64,000 bases of DNA from Akebia trifoliata (GCA_017979445.1 JADQWC010000657.1:41423-105422), one strand, 5' to 3'. Counted from the first letter of the stretch, positions 47,075 through 59,225 are shown. Made by a program: numbers and translations. Notes: generated from the sequence alone by a model not told the origin.

Positions 47075-48480
47075 CTGCAAAGGAAATTATGTCCATGTCA
47101 AAACAATTTATGGATTTTAGGTGACTTATTACTTTCTTATCTTAAGAATGGAGTACAATTTTGCATATCTGCAAGATAAGTCATCATTGGCAACATTGAA
47201 GTAATAATGATCAGCCCAACTGAATTCGGCTAACATTGGGTTGACAATTTAATTGAGAATGCAAGATCAAAAAACCCAATAATAAACACACCCCGTAGAT
47301 AAATTCATGTTTTTAATGCTTATTTTACTTGTAATCTTGGTGTTCTCTGCTTTAACTGTTTCAACCACAAAAAAATTTCTAGACACTACCGTTTAAAACT
47401 CAAACAAGCTAAGTATGAAGCCTTAGGTAACGATGGAGAATCTTCGGTTATGAAACTAAAAGAACATGTTACAAAATCTTGGATGATGGCTCATACTTGT
47501 TGCCCTCAGTTTATGATGGGGCATTGGGTGACATGCACTGCTCTAGGGGCATTTTGTGTCCTCAACACTTTAATCTTACAGGAATGCAGACTGCAATAGT
47601 GGTAATAAGCAAAGCTGTTCTGTTTTCTTCAATAATGTTTGTAAACCAGATTAGAAAGTTCTCATATGGTTGCCGCTGGACCAAATCCAATGGAAATGTT
47701 ATAAATAATGACTCGAGGTCGGATTGGAGGATCTGCCTCATTCACATATATATTCCACCTAACCCTTCATTACTATGAATTCAAAATCTCCAATTAGTAT
47801 GTTGATGATTTAGTCCCACATTACCTACAAGTTCAATAGTAAAAAATAGGGCTAGGCCTGAAACAAGGACAACCACTTACCAACGAAACCAACCGATACT
47901 TCCACGATTCATATATTCTTGTATTATGCAATCTATTATTTAATAATAGGCAAGTTTCTTAAGAGAAGTCACTTCCCACACAAATTACCATCAAAATCAT
48001 GACAAGCAATGTCCCCTGAATTGTAGCAGAAAATTCTAATACATCTACTAGATTAATCTCAATGGCTTGATGCCTTGAACACAAAAACTAACTTGAAATT
48101 CTAAAAGAAGAAGATTGAACCAATGATGTGGACATCTATTTATCAAAAGAAAAAGAAAAGAAAACAAATTACAAGTATGAATACATACTTCAGATGATGG
48201 TGCAAGTATGTATAACTTATTCACCCTATGAACATATATTTATGAGACCTATAAGACTAGAACAAGGTGAGCACATATATTTATGAGACCTATAAGACTA
48301 GAACAAGGTGAGCATCGTATAACCCACCCACCTTACCCCCACATTTAGTTCCCTCTCCCTTAGGAAAAAAAAAAACAAATCATTTATGAGTAAAAAAATG
48401 CCAAATTCATTTAAGAAATAGTAAATAACAACTATTGAGAAAATATACCATTACCTAACAGAGAAAAGCTCGCAGATGAA
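47075..48480. other. CACTA2 interior, no gene recognised
   Basis: AT-rich sequence with one tandem duplication (ATATTTATGAGACCTATAAG, copies at about 48234 and 48276). A 99-codon open frame at 47479-47778 has no family resemblance and is not called. Confidence 0.4.
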
Positions 48481-49010
48481 GGGAGCCCCCAGCAACAATG
48501 TTTCCATTCATTTGGGTTGGGCCTTCCCTACAGGGCTACTGTGATTAACTCATTTTTCTTTATCAACGATTTTGGTTGGTGAGAAGAACTTACTAATGTT
48601 CACAAGAAGAAGCTCATCGGCAACTCGGATTGAGCTTTCGAAATAGTTCTTAAACCCTAGAAACCATAGATTTTAGGATGAAACGAGGGTTTCTAGTATA
48701 TCTAACTTCTTCAAACTTCCTTTTCGCTTCAACGGCTAAAAATCAAAATGATTTTGAAATCGAGATGAAGAATCAAAGAATGGAGTTGAAGAAGAGAGAA
48801 ATTGAGATGAAGAACAAGGGTTTGAGAGAGAAAGATCAGAAGCGAGATTAGGGTTTGTAGTTGAAGATAGGAGCGATGAGGTTTTGTGAAAATTGATTTG
48901 TAGATGAAGCTTTGGAAAAATCGAATGAGAGGCGTAAGACTTCATCTCAATTAGAAAGGGATAGAAGCCGTTTCAAAAGATTGTTCCTGAAATGTCATTT
49001 TCTTGCAGTG
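48481..49010 (-). promoter_or_regulatory. CACTA2 5' arm: leader-like region with splice donor
   Basis: Read on minus from the terminus, a CT-rich leader with a short open frame (48945-48736, starting MKSYASHS) is followed by purine-rich sequence and donor-like ATTA|GTAAGT near 48593. The layout (terminus, CT-rich leader, donor) parallels CACTA1's 5' arm, although the sequences are not clearly homologous beyond the terminus. Whether the short frame is translated is unknown. Confidence 0.4.
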
Positions 49011-49239
49011 GATGAAAGAATTAAAGATACAAGAAATTGAAAGAGAAATAAGAAATTAGATGAAAACTGTAATTAAATTTAGAATTTCATTGAAAAACAA
49101 TAAAGAAATTTTACAAATTTTGGAGTTTCATTGGTGGAGTTTCCACTTCATCTTCATCTTATTTTCCAAGATCCCTAATTTTCTTCTCTACTTTCTAAGT
49201 CTCCTTTTTTTCTCTTCCTCCCCCATGTTGTGTGGTGTA
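49011..49239. repeat. Right part of duplicated block split by CACTA2
   Basis: Continues the match to 17084-17290 (GAATTAAAGATACAAGAAATTG through the CTTCTCTACTTTC stretch). In unit 2 its left part is at 30200-30301. Confidence 0.85.
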
Positions 49240-49247
49240 AGTGTGAG

Positions 49248-49690
49248 TAAGGGTGTCAATGGATAGTCGAAAATTCGAATCCGACTTGAATTTGAATTTG
49301 AATTTGAAAAATCAGATAATTTTATATATTCGAATTAATATCCAATTCAAAATATATATGTTATACATTATTTTATTTGACTAATTTATTATATAAATAA
49401 TATAATATATTTTATTTTATTTTATTTTATTTTATTTATTTATTATATGAATAATATATATACATATTTATATAATATATATTAAGTATTTTTTAATAAT
49501 TAAAATTAGCTGGATAAAGAAAAAATAGGTTTTTTTTTTATATACGAATTATTCGAATTCTAATCGGATATTATCCAATATCCATTAAGATAATTAGATT
49601 CGAATTCGAATTCAAATATCAGATAAAATTTTTTGATTCAGATTCAGATATTGTTGTATCCGAACTAATAAACATCCGTTGACAGTCCTA
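49248..49690. mobile_element. hAT1: non-autonomous hAT-type element, 443 bp
   Basis: Ends TAAGGGTGTCAATGGAT and, inverted, TAGGACTGTCAACGGAT. A perfect 8-bp duplication AGTGTGAG flanks it (49240-49247, 49691-49698), the hAT-superfamily size. The interior is AT-rich with TATT repeats and no coding sequence. Confidence 0.85.
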
Positions 49691-49698
49691 AGTGTGAG

Positions 49699-50214
49699 AG
49701 AGAGAAATTACAGAATAAATTATGACTAAAGTTTCTCTTTTATCTATAAAATGATAATCTTGGAAAAAACTAGTAACTCCCTCATTTATAAGTAACAATT
49801 ATTACAAAGTGTTCCTTCACTTATAATTATTACAGAGCACTCCCTCAATTATTTTAAAATAACTTTTCACTTACAATTATTCCAAAGTACTCTCCTTTTC
49901 ACTTACACTTATAATTATTCCCAAAAATTGCCTTAAGTACAAGAAAATTTAAAAAATCCCCCCCTTCATTTACAAATACCCCCAATGAATCTATTAATAA
50001 AAATGTAAACCAACCAATTACATACCAAATATGTGTGTCAATTTTATCCTATAACACTCAAATCTCCCCTAACTTCAAAATTTTCAAAAATCAATGTTCT
50101 ACTTCATTTGTTGCCATCTTTTGGTAATCATCACTTAATAGGTGAGACAAGGTGCCTAACTCCTTCCTTGTCCCTCAATCGAACCTTCTTACTTAGTTCT
50201 TAGGTATACCTAAC
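49699..50214. other. Flank with short repeats, no gene
   Basis: Several copies of a CACTTA(C/T)AATTATTAC motif occur between 49790 and 49925. Otherwise nothing was recognised. Confidence 0.45.
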
Positions 50215-50222
50215 CCCTTATG

Positions 50223-50932
50223 TAAGGATGTCAACGAATAGGTATCCGATCAGATAGTGTTATATCTGAATTCGAATCCGAAAAAAAAATAATACTATCC
50301 GAATTCGAATTCAAATCTGATCAGATATCCCTAACAAACTGGCGAATTCGAATCCAAAAAATATATCTGATATCCGATCTGATAAAAAATCCTACAAAAT
50401 ACCATCATCCTTAATCTGTCGGAGTTTGCATAATCAAAACCCATAGATTTCCTCCAAAAAATCACTCCAACTGGTTCGGATCGAAGAGAGAGAGAGAGAA
50501 TATGTACCTAGATGCTCGTCGGTCAGAGAAGACGTGTCAGAGTTCGCACAACTGGTTCGGATTGGAGAGAGAGAGAGATAGAAAATATGTATCTGATGCT
50601 CGTCGGCCGGAGAAGACAGTGGTTACGAAGTTCGATCAAAACCCATCGTTACGTCGACTAGTTCTTCACGTTTTAGCTTTTAAGGTGGTTGAGAGAAGAT
50701 AAAGTTTTAAAAATAAAATTTTGTTGTATAACACAAATACACAGCACCATATATATACATATATAAAAGTTTTGTTGTAAAACATATATATATTATATTG
50801 AAGCGGATATTATCAAATCGGATATCGCAATATCCGATTTCGTATCCGAAACTCATTCGAATTTTAAAATGACATCCGAATCCGATATCCGATTTTTTGA
50901 ATTCAGATTTTGGCCATCCAGTGACACCCCTA
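50223..50932. mobile_element. hAT2: non-autonomous hAT-type element, 710 bp
   Basis: Ends TAAGGATGTCAACGAAT and, inverted, TAGGGGTGTCACTGGAT, with a perfect 8-bp duplication CCCTTATG (50215-50222, 50933-50940). Subterminal regions are rich in ATCCGAAT/ATTCGGAT-type repeats, as in hAT1. The middle (about 50400-50700) differs from hAT1 and contains an internally duplicated segment (AGAGAGAGAGAATATGTA..., GATGCTCGTCGG at 50507 and 50593). Confidence 0.85.
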
Positions 50933-51004
50933 CCCTTATGCATTGATTATAAGTCACTACAAGCAAAGAAAAAAAATGATTTTTAAAAATTCATTTTATG
51001 GTAT

Positions 51005-52753
51005 TGTAGACACCCCATTTTTGCACTCGCCTGATTAATTAACTCGTCAACCCGATTGCAATGATTCCCAATGATGGATGTGTATTCCATTGCCTTATTT
51101 TGTTATCAGATGTGTTTCAGAAATCTAGATGAGGTATCTCGAACTGACAAAACCTTAGAAAACCACGCTACGCTAGGAAAATACGACCCTAAAAACATAG
51201 AAATCATCATCTTGCAGACCCAAAAAGAAGTTTCACAATAAAAATCACTAAAAAATTATAATATTACTAAAATACCTCTAACCTCAAAACAACCCTAAAT
51301 CCTACGTTACGATTAGGAAAACCCATTCAAACACATAAAACAACAAATCGAAATCAAATAAATCATTTCGCCAATTTTCACAAAATTTGACAAAATTACG
51401 AAAATGCCCCTGATAAAGTTCATGACCATTTCACACAAAAAATTTCATAAATGACACAAACTAATATTTTCATTGAATTCCTTACGAAAATTGATTCTAA
51501 AACATCCTTGAACATTAAAAACTGACTTAAAACGTGAAAAGTCCTATCTGGGGGCAAAACGATAATTTCATAATTTTCATAATTAAAATTTTAAAATTAA
51601 TAAATAAAATATTAAATAATTAAAGTGAAACATTAATGAAATTAATTTAAAATTTTGAACTAAAAAAAATCAATCAATCGGGCTCTCATGAAAAATTGTT
51701 GAGGGTTCGTGAGATATTTCTTTAAGGACCCCTCCATTTGGGGGCCCAAAGAATTAAAGATATAATAGAGGGGGGTTCTCCAAAAATTTAAAGCCAGTTA
51801 AGCAAGACTAAGGTCAAGGTTTTAAAGTCAATCAAGCGAGACTAAAGTCAAAATTAAAGTCAATTAAGCAAGACTGAAGTCAAGATATTAAAAGTCAATC
51901 AATTAAGACTAAAGTCAAAATATTAAAAGTCAATCAAATAAGACCAAAAGTCATAATAGAGTTCTAATTAAATAATAACTCAATCTAATAGAGTTCTAAC
52001 TAAAACACAACTGCACCTAAAACAATTCTAATTAAAACACAACTCTACCTAAAACAAGTCTAACTAAAACACAACTCTAATTAAAAGAACTCTAATTAAA
52101 CACTAACTCTATCAAAATTAACCACTAAAAAAATCTATAAATAGAGGTGCTCGCACCCTATTTTCGTATCAAATAATAAACTCTAAGAGAAGTAGGTCTA
52201 AAAACCCCCCTAGCTTCCCATAAACCCTAATTTTGGAGTCCCAACTCCTTACCTAACATCCCTTCTTTGATTTTAGCCCAAAAAACACCTAAAAGTCCTT
52301 CAAAAACACCCTAAAATCTATAACAAACTCGAAGAATTCAGATCTAAAAAAGAAGAGATATCTTGCCTCGGAGATCAAAAATCAAATCCGGAAATAGAAC
52401 GAAGCAAGAAGTACGGTACAAGGAGCAATTTTTGTCGGATCTGAGGGAACAAAGTCTTTGCTATCGGAAAGGTATAACTTCTTATTTTTTTTATTTTTTT
52501 ATTGTCTAGGTTTTTTAGCAATGTAACCTATTTGGGAAGTTAGTAGAGACCGACTTTGACCGGGCATGGTTAGTGCCTAACACCTTCCAACCCCGTAACA
52601 TGATCCCCGAATTTAATTTTTTTTGTTCTAGATTAGTCATTTATCTATTTAAAGTCATTGATCGGTTCCTAGACCATAATAACTAGGTGGCGACTCCCAA
52701 ACCTCAAGGGTCAAAAGTGGATCCACGCACCCCGCGGATCGAGGGCGCTTTCA
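51005..52753 (+). repeat. Element B 5' LTR
   Basis: 1,749 bp, TGTAGACACCCC...GCTTTCA. It holds AGTCAA-rich short repeats (about 51790-51960), a TATA box at 52136-52143, and GTGGCGACTCC at 52687-52697, about 55 bp before the true PBS. Confidence 0.92.
52136..52143 (+). promoter_or_regulatory. TATA box in element B 5' LTR
   Basis: TATAAATA followed by GAGGTGCTCGCACCC. The same box sits at the equivalent place in the 3' LTR (about 62492-62499) and, inverted, in element A and the solo LTR, so it is the likely U3/R promoter. Confidence 0.65.
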
Positions 52754-52754
52754 G

Positions 52755-52773
52755 TGACGACTCCGCTGGGGAC
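52755..52773 (+). other. Element B primer binding site
   Basis: TGACGACTCCGCTGGGGAC, one base after the LTR. It differs by one base from the TGGCGACTCCGCTGGGGA form known in Ogre-like elements. Confidence 0.7.
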
Positions 52774-55700
52774 CTTGAGGATTAGACTTGAAAAGCCCCA
52801 AGTATGGGAAGCATTGCTAGTAGAGACCTTTGTTATTTTTTATTTATTTATGTTTTGGGTTTCTTTTTATTATTCTTTTTTTTTTATCTGTCTATGTTTA
52901 TGGTTTATCCTTCTCTTGGCTCTGTTAGTGATCATTATGTTGAATATTGTGTTTAGCACACCTTTTATGGTTCAATAAAGGGTCATTCGAAATGGTCCTA
53001 AATAATGCAAAATTTCAAAGGGACAAATTTATGAAGGATAATGATTAATAGGTCATGGAGATTGTTAAAAAAAAAAAAAATTCTAAGACTATCATCATTC
53101 GATTTTTTTTTAAACATGTGTGGATCCATTCTTTGGCGATGTTAGTATTATTTTTTTATTTAAAAAAAAGGGGGATATTTTTTAGGTAAAAAGAGGATAT
53201 TCTTTACGTACGTGCAAGTAATTTTTTTTAGTCTTTTAAATTTTTTGTATTAAATTGGTTGGTTAATTTTTCAAATAAAAAAAAAATTTAGATTTTCTAT
53301 GTTGGTCGTGCTGTCCATTGACAAAAATAATAATAATAATAATGAAAAAAAAATGCTTTTTGAGGTTCTGTTATGGGCGTCTTTAATTTTAAGGGTGGTG
53401 TGTCCCTAGTAAAAATGGATTTTTAATGTTCAAACCCTTATGTTTTAAAAAAATCAAGTTTTATTTGTTTACTTCATCTCTTCCAATTGGTTCTATCGTC
53501 TCCAACAGAGACTAACTGATCTAAATAAAAGACTGATTGGTTTGGTCTATCTAAGCCGATCGTCTTGAATCCTTCATCCTAATCGGTTTACGATCTTAAC
53601 CCCTCAAAGAGAACGTGTGATTTTTTCGCTTGGAATCGTTAACCAACTCATCTTTTCTCAAAGAACTTCTGGGGTTTTCCAATCGATGGAGAAACTTTGA
53701 TTCGAAAAAGAAAGGGTGAGATCTCAGCCAATTTTTTTTTTTTTTCTTCAAACCATGTGATTCTTTGGTTCAGCGTTACGTTTCTTGGAGGGAGACAAAT
53801 CTGAAACAATCTCTCCTTTGATAGTCTTCTGTTACCTTGGAAAGACAAAAGTTTGGGTAAATAAACGATGAGCTTGATTGGAAGGGAAACGTCTTCTTCG
53901 ATTGTTCTCTTAATCCAAAGTAATTGTGTGCACGATTCTTTGAAAATTGGAAAGAAAATGGCATCGTTGCCTTTCAGTGCTAGAGAGCAAATGTGCTCCT
54001 CTGCTTGGTTTCAAAAGAAACATAAAAAGTTTGAACTAATGTTGCTGGTAGCAACACACATAAAAAAAAAAATTCGTTGTAATTATGGTACATGGGTGGT
54101 GTGTGTTGGCAGCCACACTTTTAAACAGAGAGCACGTTTAGTTTCAAAAGAAACAGAAAAAGTTTTGAACATAAATTTTTTTTTTTTTTTTTTTTTTTGT
54201 AATCATGGTACATGGGTGGTATGTGTTGGCAACCACACTTTTAAACAAAGAGCAAACGTGTTCCTCTGTTTGATTTAAAAAAGAAAAAAAATGCTGAACT
54301 AACGTTGCTGGTGGCAACACACATAAAAAAAAAAAAAATTGTTGTGATCATGGTGCATAGGTTGTGTGTGCTGGCTGCCATACTTTTAAAGAAAAAATAA
54401 TAAAAATGGCGAGTAGTGCGAGTGTAGCCGGCAAACAAAATTTGAGAATTGTTTTCTTCACAAAGTTAGTAGGATTTTAAATCTTGCTAACATCTTTGAC
54501 CACCCCACTTTTAAAAAAAAAAATTAAATGAGTTAAAATGTTTTGTGTGTGCCGCCAACTAAAAAAATAAAATAAAAAAGTGTGAGTCGTGTGGTGGTGG
54601 TGGTAGCATGATGTGGATTGTGTGTGTTAGCAAAAAATGAAAAAAAAAAAAAAAAAAAGATCGCTTTTCTTACTAAGGTAGTAAGATTTCAAATCTTGTT
54701 AAAGATTTTTATCTCACCACGTGGCATTTAAGAGCATGATCCAATACCATATGCTTATGGCGGATAAAATTTTAGGAATGTTTAAAAGAAAAATTTCAAG
54801 AAATTTTTTTCAATTTTTATTTCGAATGTTGATCTTAGATTTCATCGCCATCAATTTTCAAAACCTTGGATCTAGATTAAAAAAAAATTGAATTTTATTG
54901 TTGGATCTAAATTTTTTCCATCAAATCTAACAAGACTATGGTATTGGATTACCAATGAGATGATCACGTTCGTTTATTGACCCTAAGTAAATTTTGAAAT
55001 CTTTTTGTGTGGGTCAAATCAAATTACTTTTCAAAAAAAAAAATTTTGCATAGATTGATTGATGATTAATTATTTTTGGGCTATCCTGGTTGATTAATCA
55101 ATTTTGTTTTGCCCTATCTTGACTGATTACCTGTCTGATATGCCATAATCATAATTGATATATATCTTTGATGTGCGTGCATTGATCTTGATTGATGTTA
55201 TGGATATTTATGCTTTATGATCATGTTTTTTTTTAATATCCATATTATGATGATCTGATCTGACCTATGGGCCCATGTGTTTGAAAAGGTCCCGGGCACA
55301 CCCCACCCTGTTCTACACCCATCACATGCACGTTTACTGTTTTGCATACTTACACGTCCAATATAGCCAACGTGACACTAGTGCGTGGCCCGATCTCCTC
55401 GGAGATGCGACGTCATTCATGAAAATCACAACTCCAGTCATGTACCTTAGGGTATATCAAACTGGGGCATCAATACCGTCTGATTAGGTGATTCTAAGAG
55501 GTATATTGATGCGCCCAGGCTGGAGTGACCTGAACTTTTGACCTATTGTGAGCCACACAGTCACATGTCCCGATTGCCAACGTAGTACTAGTACGTGGTC
55601 GGTCTCCTCGTGGGATGCCAAACCATTTATGAAAGCTACAACTCTTGACTAGTACCCATAAGTATGTAAAAGATAATCTAAGTATATCAATTGCACTTCT

Positions 55701-56643
55701 TGGTCAAAATCGGTGCCTAAGCAAGATCTTGCCCCACTGTACCCTACTGTATGAGAGGGATAGACTACGTCTATTCTAGACGAGAGGTATTTAAGTGGGC
55801 CCTTGCTCAGCATTGTGCGCCACCTCTCAACTGGAGATCAAACTGGTTGTTTTTGACTTCAGAGAAGTGAGTTGAGGTTTTAGATTATCACCTATACGGT
55901 ATATTAAACCAAGTCACCACGTATCGAGAGGTACATAGGTGTGCTTGGGCAAGAGTGGCCAGATAAAAATGTATTGCACGTAGTAAGCCTAGAGTCTAGA
56001 AACCTTCCCTATAGGTCACAACTTGAACTTATCGTGGGTGTTCCCGGGTTGCTCTATTTAATCCAACCAAAAGGTAAGTGGGTGGATCGGTCCATACTGC
56101 ACCAATTAAACCCGCAATATCGGTCCAACCCAATAAACTTAATTGATGAGACATACTGGTCAATATCAAGTTAAACCAATTAGTCCCATTGGTAAATGGA
56201 TCTTATGGATCAACAGATGAACCGGTTGAACTAATTGGCTTAAATATTAGATGAAATGGTGCAAGTCGAATATTCAGATCCATTAGGTCAAACCGGTCCA
56301 AACTCAAATGGGTACATAGTCCCAATCACCTTGCATCAGCCAGTTTAATTCAATGGACTGAATATTTCATACTTAACAAGATCGATAAATCATATTCATG
56401 TAATATTTCTTGATCAAAATATTTCATTGGTTAGAGATTTTGAATCTAGGGGTTAACTTAACCCATGCTATTAAGAGAAACCTCTATTTATTAAAAGTCT
56501 ACTCTAGGATCCATAACTAGTAATCCACCTTTGATAGGGTTTTCAGGGTTATCATTGCACCCAAACTCAAGCGTCCACCTCCTAGTTGGAGTCGTAAGTC
56601 CAGTCGGTTAGAACGAACGTTGGTACCAAGTCAACAGGCAGAA
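52774..56643 (+). other. Element B leader, non-coding
   Basis: 3.9 kb without a supportable gene. It contains an approximately 120-145-bp tandem repeat (three copies, 54015-54400, core GGTACATGGGTGGT and GGCAACACACATAAAA) and a tandem pair of about 230-bp units at about 55330-55640 (core CTAGTACGTGG, TCTCCTCG). Confidence 0.7.
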
Positions 56644-58183
56644 ATGACTTCAGAATCTGAGCTCACAGAAATCCGTAAGATTTTGGCAACTTTTGCCAGT
56701 GATATCAACAGTATAAAGGACAAAGTGGAAGGCTTAGAACAGATTTCAAAATCAACTGGCAATCCCATTGATGATCCTAAAGGAAAAAGGGTAGAAGAAA
56801 ATACAACGAGACGTGCCTATGAAGTCTTCGAACTCGATAGAGATGAAGAGTATGCTGATGAGAATCCAGTATTAGCCAATAGAATGTCCCAATTGGAGTC
56901 AGCTATGAAGAGTATAAAGGGTATTGATGAAATTGCAACAGGCATTGAAGCTCTGAACCGCATCCCTAGAATCCATTGCCGGAGAAGTTTGTGATGCATG
57001 AAATGGATAAATTCAGTGGGACAGGATGTGCGAAAACACATCTTAAGGTGTATGTTACTAACATGCGCACTATGGGGCTCAACGACGAACAGATGACATT
57101 ATTGTTTCAAAGAACATTATCAGGATCAGCACTACGTTGGCTAATGTCTCAAGATCCAGTTACTGTGGGTACATGGGAGAACATGTCAAAAGCCTTCTAG
57201 CATCAGTATAAATACAGTACTGAGATTGAGACTTCAAGAGGGGATTTGGAAGCAACTAAACAGAAAAATGGGGAGACATTCACTGATTTCATTGGTCGCT
57301 GGAGGGCCAAGGCTGCACAAATGTGGGATAGACCTTCAGAAAAAGAACAAGTGGCTATTATCTTAAAAAACCTCTCGTAAGGGTATGCCCGACATCTAGT
57401 CTCCAATACCTTCCTACATTCGAGTCTCTATTGCAAGCTGGTAGCCAATTGGAAGATGTTTTTGCTTCTGGAATCCTTTCCAATCCTTCGGACAACAAGT
57501 TCAAAAAGCCTTTCACCAATTCCAAGTCTAACGTTGATCACACCTATGTAGCCCATACGTCTACTACACCCATACAATCTACTATCTTGCCTAGTAACCA
57601 AGTTAACCCTAATCAACCTCGACCACGTAGAAAATTCACCAATCTAGGTATGCTTTTGACCATTGTCTTTCAAAAACTATTAAGTAAAGGGCTCATTGCA
57701 CCTCTCCAACCTCGACTTTTATCAAATCCACTCCCCACTTCTCACAATCCCAACCTATTTTATGAGTTTCACCAAAATTCCGGTCATCTTACTGATCGTT
57801 GCGTCGCTCTTCGTCATACAGTTCAAGACCTCATTGATGCCAAAAAAGTTACTGTCCCTGCCCCTGAGCAGCCAAATGTTACTACCAACCCTCTACCCAT
57901 TTACCAACCTCCTCAGACTTTGAACATGGTATCCAATACTCATCTCTCATTTGACCCAATCCTTCTCATCCGATCAGTCAATCATAAACCTCTTAGCCCC
58001 CCTCTTACCATAGTGACGGCCCCTAATGAGGTATTCACCACCAAATGCAGTCTTGGCCAAGAGAGAAGAAGTAAGTCTAAAGAATGCAAAGAATCTGAAG
58101 AAGAAGACTCAGTCCAATCGCTTGGAAATAGTTCATCGAGTCCTCAGTTTGTAATCAAGCCCGTTGTGGGTAATTGTCTTTAG
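56644..58183 (+). pseudogene. Element B gag remnant
   Basis: Starts at ATG 56644 (MTSESELTEIRKI) with an N-terminal helical region. The gag core follows a frameshift near 56970 (LPEKFVMHEMDKFSGTGCAK, THLKVYV), then TFTDFIGRWRAKAAQMWDRP and EKEQVAIILKNLS. Stops interrupt at 57198-57200 and about 57378-57380. After another shift the C-terminal part runs from 57431 to 58183 and includes FHQNSGHLTDRCVALRHT, a zinc-knuckle block with Tyr in place of the first Cys. Typical of Tat/Ogre gag, which packages element RNA. It is not functional as it stands. Confidence 0.85.
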
Positions 58184-58439
58184 TTGTTTATGAGTCTTTA
58201 GTCCAGTTCTTTCCATCAATTCAGTAATTAAGTCTGTCTTTTTATTTCTTATTTTATTCTAGTGAAGTTAGTTTGTCAAGTCTGCAATGGTATCAATCGC
58301 CCTATCTAAATTTTATTGAATAAAGAAAATTTTTGAATACCTTGAGTGCATTAACGAGTTAACTAATAACTGACTTCAAAGAGAAATTCCTCTAATAAGG
58401 AACCCCCTCTTGAATGAGAAGATAAATGTCTTGCTCGAG

Positions 58440-59225
58440 GAACTAAAGGTCATTGACCTCGGAACAAAAATAATTCCCAAGAAATTCAGATTGGAACTAA
58501 CTTATCCCTAGAGGAGCACAAAAAGATGATGAATTTATTCAGAAAATTTAAAAGACTTGCTTACATGGTCCTATGAGGATATGTCGGTTAAATTTGGAGT
58601 GTTGTTCAACATGAAATATATACTTATCCTGTGAGAACACCACATATACAAACCAGAATAGACTGACATAGTCAGAGGAGGGATTATAAAATCTATCGGT
58701 ACTGAAATTTTAAAATCGATGGAATAGTTGAAGCAGCTAGTAAAAATCTCAAGACAATCATCGTGAAAATGTGTCAATCACACATCACACCGGGACTGGC
58801 CAGAGAAGTTACCATTTGCATTATGGACATATTACACTTCAATACAGTCTTTTACTAAAGTCACTCTAGTATATGATATGAAAACAATCTTACCGGTTAA
58901 AAGGGAAAATCTTGTATCTCAAGGTCTTGATGGAAGTTAATTTTTAGAAACAGATTGGGTATGTCAATGGAGAAGAGTCACTCGCATGTTTGATAAGAAA
59001 GTTAAAGTTCATCACTTATGAGTCAAGGATCTAAAGCATCAGACTACCCAAGAAAAAAAGAATTTGAGTACTCTTCCTCGATCCTAGAAAGTTTGAACCC
59101 AATTGGAGAGATTCAATCATTAAGGAAATATTATCTGGAAAAACTGTTAGACTTCAAGATCATGATGGAATATAATTACCAGAACCGACCAACCTTGACC
59201 GAATCAAACGGTACTACATTTAAGG
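58440..59225 (+). pseudogene. Element B pol scrap: RT N-terminus fused to integrase C-terminus
   Basis: The fragment DLLTWSYEDM (about 58552-58581) is the segment just before the RT core of Tat-lineage pol. Only about 100 bp later, translation gives VKISRQSS then WPEKLPFALW-like (about 58797-58829) and LVYDMKTILPVKRE (about 58869-58910), which belong to the integrase C-terminal region, followed by FDKKVK, FEPNW and IKEILSGKTVRLQDHDG (about 58989-59170). Roughly 3 kb of pol found in complete relatives are therefore missing between about 58640 and 58700. All frames are broken. Confidence 0.75.

Larger units (their letters stand above)
30302..49010 (-). mobile_element. CACTA2: 18.7-kb nested Pack-type CACTA element
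   Basis: The left end CACTACAACAAAT (30302) is the family 3' arm. The right end, read on minus, is CACTGCAAGAAAATG (49010), a near match to a CACTA terminus. Flanking triplets are GAA (30299-30301) and GAT (49011-49013), one change apart. The paralogous block at 16975-17320 is uninterrupted exactly here (GAA 17081-17083, then GAGAGAATTAAAG versus GAAAGAATTAAAG). Removing the solo LTR and element A (with one target duplication each) leaves about 5.4 kb. The cargo on minus is an MFS exon, an HSP70-17-like exon and two PARP3-like exons. No transposase was found. The insertion is strongly supported; that both ends belong to one element is inferred from the restored empty site. Confidence 0.75.
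17321..49698. repeat. Tandem duplication, unit 2 (expanded by insertions)
   Basis: The unit starts with the LINE sequence also found at 7964 and ends with the block ending at 49239/49691-49698. It holds the RLK2 pseudogene plus CACTA1, CACTA2 and hAT1. The tail at 49691 onward (GTGTGAGAGAGAG) resembles the end of unit 1 (GTGTGAGAGACAG) and then runs into single-copy sequence, as expected for the distal end of a tandem duplication. Confidence 0.75.

Noticed and set aside
47479..47778. 99-codon plus-strand frame in CACTA2
   Set aside because: No recognisable motif, composition like random sequence, opposite to the captured exons.
50953..50975. CACTACAAGCAAAG before element B as a CACTA terminus
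   Set aside because: No partner end or duplication was found in the window.
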